64,000 nt of DNA from positions 14,245,178-14,309,177 of the forward strand of contig NC_051074.1 of NCBI RefSeq assembly GCF_004664715.2, in the 5' to 3' direction. The stretch's first letter is position 1; each line of letters starts with the position of its first letter. This DNA is from Peromyscus leucopus. Its lineage: Eukaryota; Chordata; Mammalia; Rodentia; Cricetidae. Shown piece after piece: positions 60,061 through 64,000 of the stretch. A program made the position numbers and the translations under genes. The notes beneath the pieces were generated by a model. The model saw only the letters and a program-made list of their open reading frames with translations, had not been told where the DNA came from and ran no database searches.

Positions 60061-61894
60061 ATTAGGAAAGGGCAGGCCCAGAAAAGAAAAAAAAAATAAA
60101 ATAAGAGAGTGGCATTGTGAGAAGCAGGAAGGATTATCCAAGCAAAGTAGAATTCGTTCACATTTTGTTAAACGTATCTATCTCCCTGAAAAAGACTTCT
60201 AAAGTTTTAATATACCAGAATTTCCATAGTACCTTTGGAAAGAAGGACTATAAATTTGCTAATTTGTGTGAATTTACAAGACCTGCCTTGGTGGGGTTAT
60301 GCAACATTTTGTTTTGTTTTTTTTTAATTTTAAAAAGCATTTATTCATATTTTGTTAGAAGTTTTTTGCTTCTTCACAATGTCTTTCAGAGTGATGGAAG
60401 CTAAATCTTTTAAATATTAAACTGAAGGTTTGATTTGAGGCTGGCCAGTATCTCCATCAGACACTTTCTTTGTCCCAGGGTTTTATAGAGAGAACCTGTC
60501 TCCCCAGTTCCCAGTCTGCCTTTATTTGTTGTTTTGTGGCTTTTTCTTTTCTTCCTCTCCCAGGATTTTGACAGTTTTGAGGAGTGTTTGCCAAATACCC
60601 AGAAGAATGTCCCAAATCCCAGTGTGTGTTTGGAGCTTGTATGTCCATATAGCTATGACCATCACTAAATGTTATGATATTAGCATCCACTTCTTAGTTA
60701 AAGTCTGTCTGCCCAGTTTCTAGTGTTGCCCTTTACCTTTTCTCTACCATGCCTTGGAAAAGCGTCCTTTACTTTTACCCAACACTCAAAAGATTGGGAT
60801 GGTAATTAAATTTCACTTCCTGGAAGGGCAGGAACATCTACCTAGAATTCTTTCTATGAGGAAGAGTTAAAGTCTCCTATCCAATCTATTAGTTTATGCA
60901 ATAATTTATATATGCAATATGGATCCATGTGCTTGCTCTATACTTTGGGTTATAATTTAATACAGATTCACCTTGTTCAAAATGCTCTCCCTTTGTTAGT
61001 TGAAAGCTCCTACAGGTTGGATCCTGTGCACCTTTGGTCCACACTCAATTGTTGGTTGTTTTAACATTTCCTCATTTTTCTGATCCTGCAGATACTCAGC
61101 CCCAACTTCAACTGAAATGTCCTTTTAAGGTAGCCATTGAAAGGACCGATAAAAAGGAAGGCGACCGTGGGTACCTTTCAGAGGGCCCTGCAAGGCATGC
61201 CACTAAGCAAACGTGCCACATGCAGCAGAGTTAGTGCAAGAGGTTTAGTGGCGCAGTGGGAGAGCCAAAGAGGAAAAGGCCGTGTCGGAGTGGGGACTTG
61301 AGAGAGACAGACAGACAGACAAGAGGAAGAGAAGCAAGAGAGGAAAGAAGAGACAAAGTGGAGCAAGAGGCAAGAGACATGAGAGACAACATAAGGCAGA
61401 GACAAAGGATTGAGCTGTGCCTGGCGGGCACTTTTCAAGGGTGCACATGTCTCCCAGCTGACAGTGGAAAGACCCCCGGTGACCACTGATGATGTAACTG
61501 CTTTGGCGGCAGAGGCAGGCTGCTGCTGCTGTTGGGGCGGCAGAAACTAACAACCGTAGCTTTGTTTATTTTAAAGAGTTGGGAAGAACAATGGTGAACA
61601 TGTAAGAACATCATAATATCCCGAGTCTCATGGACAGTAGCCATTATAACATAATTTTTTAAAAAGAAAATTCAACTCATTGTGTTTTAAGCTAGAAAAG
61701 TTCTTAAAGGTACGCTTATACGTATATTATATATCATATACTTTAAAGAAACTGCAGCGTCCATAAATTCATATAATAAAGCCCTGAATCATGCTGCCTT
61801 AGAATAAAGACGCATTGGAGAGTAATGTCTTTAGGTTAGATAGATAAAGAGGTAGAGTCTTGGTCTTTTGGCTTGATCTGTTACGACAAAATAC

Positions 61895-62035
61895 TGAGAT
61901 AGGCACTGTGGCGTGTAACCTGTGAACCCACACTTGGAAGGCTGAGGCAGGAGGCAGAGGTTATGAGTCAGCCTGGGCTACATACTGAGACAGTGTTTCA
62001 GAATGAAATGAAATTAAACAAAAGAAAATCAACAA
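61895..62035 (+). repeat. B1 SINE, sense
   Basis: 'ataggcactgtggcgtgtaa', 'ggaaggctgaggcaggaggc' and 'tcagcctgggctacatactg', with an A-rich tail. Confidence 0.85.
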
Positions 62036-63770
62036 CAAAAAAGTCCAACAGCAGGATTTTATGTTTCGCAGTTTTGAGGCAGTGGAGTCCAAGGACAAGG
62101 TACTAGCAGAGTCTAGTCCTGGTGATGTCCTTTCTTCTGGGCTGCAAATGCTTGCCTCTGGCTGAGTCTGCCTCCTCCTTCTGGGTCCTCCCTGGGTAGT
62201 GTTGAGTAGCAGTTTCTCCCACTGAAATATTTCATTCTGGAGGGAAGCTTAAGACTAAGAAACTGAACAGAAATTACAAGCCCCTGGAAGCAAACAACTA
62301 AGTCTCAGGAAACTTCTGAAATAAGGCTCACAGGGGTCTACAGCACCTACCTCCCATGGGCTGGATAAACAGGAACAACAGCCAAGGTGAAGAGACTCTC
62401 CTTACCAGCTGAGCTGAGAACCAGGGATGAGCTTTGCTGAGCCGTCTCAGTCTCACCCGGGCTGGGGTGGGCTTTTGGGAATGCAGCGGGCTTTGAGTCA
62501 CCCATGCTACACTAACATCTCACCCTTACCCCTGAAAGCAACCTAACAAACAAACTCCTTGGATGGAATCATCGCTTTGTCTGTCATCCACGTCCTCTCT
62601 GTTCACGTCTCTCCAGGAAAACTCAAAGGACAGGCAGGAAGAGTGCCCTGGTCTCTTGTGAAGACACTTCTTTCCTTATGAGTGACCCACCACGACTTTA
62701 GGCAAGCAGAATTACCTCTCCAATGTCTAGCCACAAAACGTTATCGTGCAATGGTTAGGGCTCCAGCATGAATTTTAGGGATGCAGACATTGGGTCCAAG
62801 AGCCTTCACTGATTGTCACGGGAGTCTTTACCTTACAACAAGAGGCGATTAGAACTCTGGTAAGGGGCAGTTGTATGGGGATATAGCAAGGAAGTGGTAT
62901 TCTGCAAGCCCAGGAGAGAGGCCTCAGAAGAAACCACGTTAGTCGACATCTTGATCTTGAATTTCTATGTGCTAGAAGTCAGAGGAAGAAGATTTCTGGT
63001 ACTTTGGTCACACCCCTAGCAGCCAATACAAATTATATTATTGGCCCTCATTTATGAGCTTTTATAGAAACCCGTGTAGTCTCATGTAGGAGAAAGGTGG
63101 AGAGATGATAAATTACATATTATATGTATACTCTTCCAAAAAACGAGGAGTTGGAAATAAAGACACACGTGTTTAGGAAGAGACACATAGCTGCATAGCT
63201 GCTCGGGCAAGCTGATTCGTGCAGAAGGCAAAGATTCTGCTGGGCGAAAATATAGAAACGCTTCTCCTTGGCTTCCTGTTATCACGCCTAATATCTGCAT
63301 GTGCTTTTATAGTGCTGACATTACAATCTTGGACCACAATGAATGAAGAAAGTCCTTTCCTACAGAACAGCTCCTGCTGAAAAGAAGTGCTGAGCACAGG
63401 CCTTTCTCATTCTGGAAGTTATCTTCTTTTCCAGGAACAGGGAAAGCAGATTTAAAATTAATTAAGCCAAAAAAAGAGAGCCAACGCCAGTATGCACATG
63501 GTACTTCCTGAAAGCATCGTGTCAAATCCATCAGAATGCGGTTCCTGCTTTCTCTATTAAAATCATAGAACGTCCCAGCAGAAAGGGATCTAGAGGCTAC
63601 CCTGTTTCCAGTCTTTTATAAATGTGGCATCTGATGCCTGGAGGTTTGATCTGCTTGAAAAACTCAAGTGGATGAGCACCAGAGCCAGGGCAAGGCTAAG
63701 AAACACTTAGTTTCATTTCTCATTCACATGGCTTTGGAATTTCTCTTCATTCTTTTTTTTATTTGCTGCC

Positions 63771-63823
63771 ACTGCCTCCTCCTCCTCCTCCCCCCCCTCC
63801 TCCTCCTCCTCCTCTTCCTTCTC
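63771..63823. repeat. (CCT)n tract
   Basis: CCT repeats interrupted by C8; poly-Pro or poly-Glu frames here are low complexity. Confidence 0.95.
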
Positions 63824-63834
63824 CAGTTCTTCTT

Positions 63835-63930
63835 TCCAGGGAAGGGCCACACTATGTAGCTTTATCTGTCTTGGATGCCCTTGAATTTCTAACTGTCTTG
63901 CGGGGCCACTCAAGTGCTGAGCCACCGTGT
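63835..63930 (-). repeat. B1 fragment, antisense
   Basis: 'ccacactatgtagctttatc', 'tcttggatgcccttgaattt' and 'ctcaagtgctgagccacc' are the B1 complement in order. Confidence 0.65.
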
Positions 63931-64000
63931 AATCAGACAGGAATATTTCTGGTGGAAAAAAAAAAGTCTTAGAGTGAGCAATCCAAAGTTGATTAAGCCA

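Larger units (their letters stand above)
39041..64000. other. Downstream intergenic region without a recognisable gene
   Basis: No coding sequence could be supported. Interspersed repeats are listed separately. Stretches with nothing recognised include 39246-40515, 40693-42695, 42810-43735, 44511-45810, 46011-47244, 48063-48890, 49041-49800, 52211-54046, 54174-54769, 55381-55950, 56326-57510, 60061-61895 and 62036-63770. In mammals the DNA beyond MACIR is, as I recall, gene-poor, which fits. Confidence 0.6.

Noticed and set aside
61256..61489. GA-rich region with overlapping open frames on both strands (61178-61644)
   Set aside because: Arg/Glu-rich or Ser/Leu-rich low-complexity translations. 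It could be an old retroelement piece, but I could not match one.

Overview
This window is nuclear DNA of a muroid rodent. The evidence is the repeat content. It has B1, B2, B3/B4-type and ID SINEs, rodent L1 3' ends, a URR1-like hAT transposon and long (CA)n, (GA)n and (GAA)n tracts of the sort common in mice, voles and hamsters. A composite repeat at 15205-15649 and the L1 3' end at 12808-13200 look to me like cricetid versions (hamster, vole or deer mouse), but that is from memory and I cannot name the species. There are no bacterial or organellar genes, no CRISPR array and no operon-like layout.

Only one protein-coding gene can be supported: Macir (macrophage immunometabolism regulator, formerly C5orf30), on the + strand. 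The proposed model is a CpG-island promoter at about 17.89-19.57 kb, a non-coding first exon ending at 18376, a possible second non-coding exon at 25771-25860, and a last exon starting at 36548. The last exon holds the whole 207-codon reading frame (36571-37194) and a 3' UTR of about 1.8 kb ending near 39040. The coding exon and its acceptor are well supported; the first two exons rest on splice-site and CpG-island reading only. The modelled leader has one upstream ATG, which opens a 13-codon uORF.

Layout. 1-17.9 kb is intergenic and mostly old L1, including a long minus-strand L1M-like stretch at about 7.8-11.4 kb with a GC-rich insert, plus SINEs and microsatellites. 17.9-39.0 kb is Macir. 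Intron 1 carries a C-rich G-quadruplex-type run and a 124-bp pure purine (GAA)n tract. Intron 2 carries a 28-bp minisatellite organised into a 141-bp higher-order repeat. 39.0-64 kb is intergenic, with scattered SINE, L1, MIR and L2 copies and three repeat-poor stretches (51.5-52.2, 57.9-58.4 and 59.2-60.1 kb) that could be conserved regulatory DNA. The last of these has SOX-OCT-like, octamer and CArG motifs.

I found no convincing undescribed biological system. Most other open reading frames are products of the CpG island, microsatellites or transposable elements. The observations most worth following are the uORF, the putative leader exon, the higher-order minisatellite, the purine tracts, the GC-rich insert in the old L1, and the enhancer-like block near 59.7 kb.
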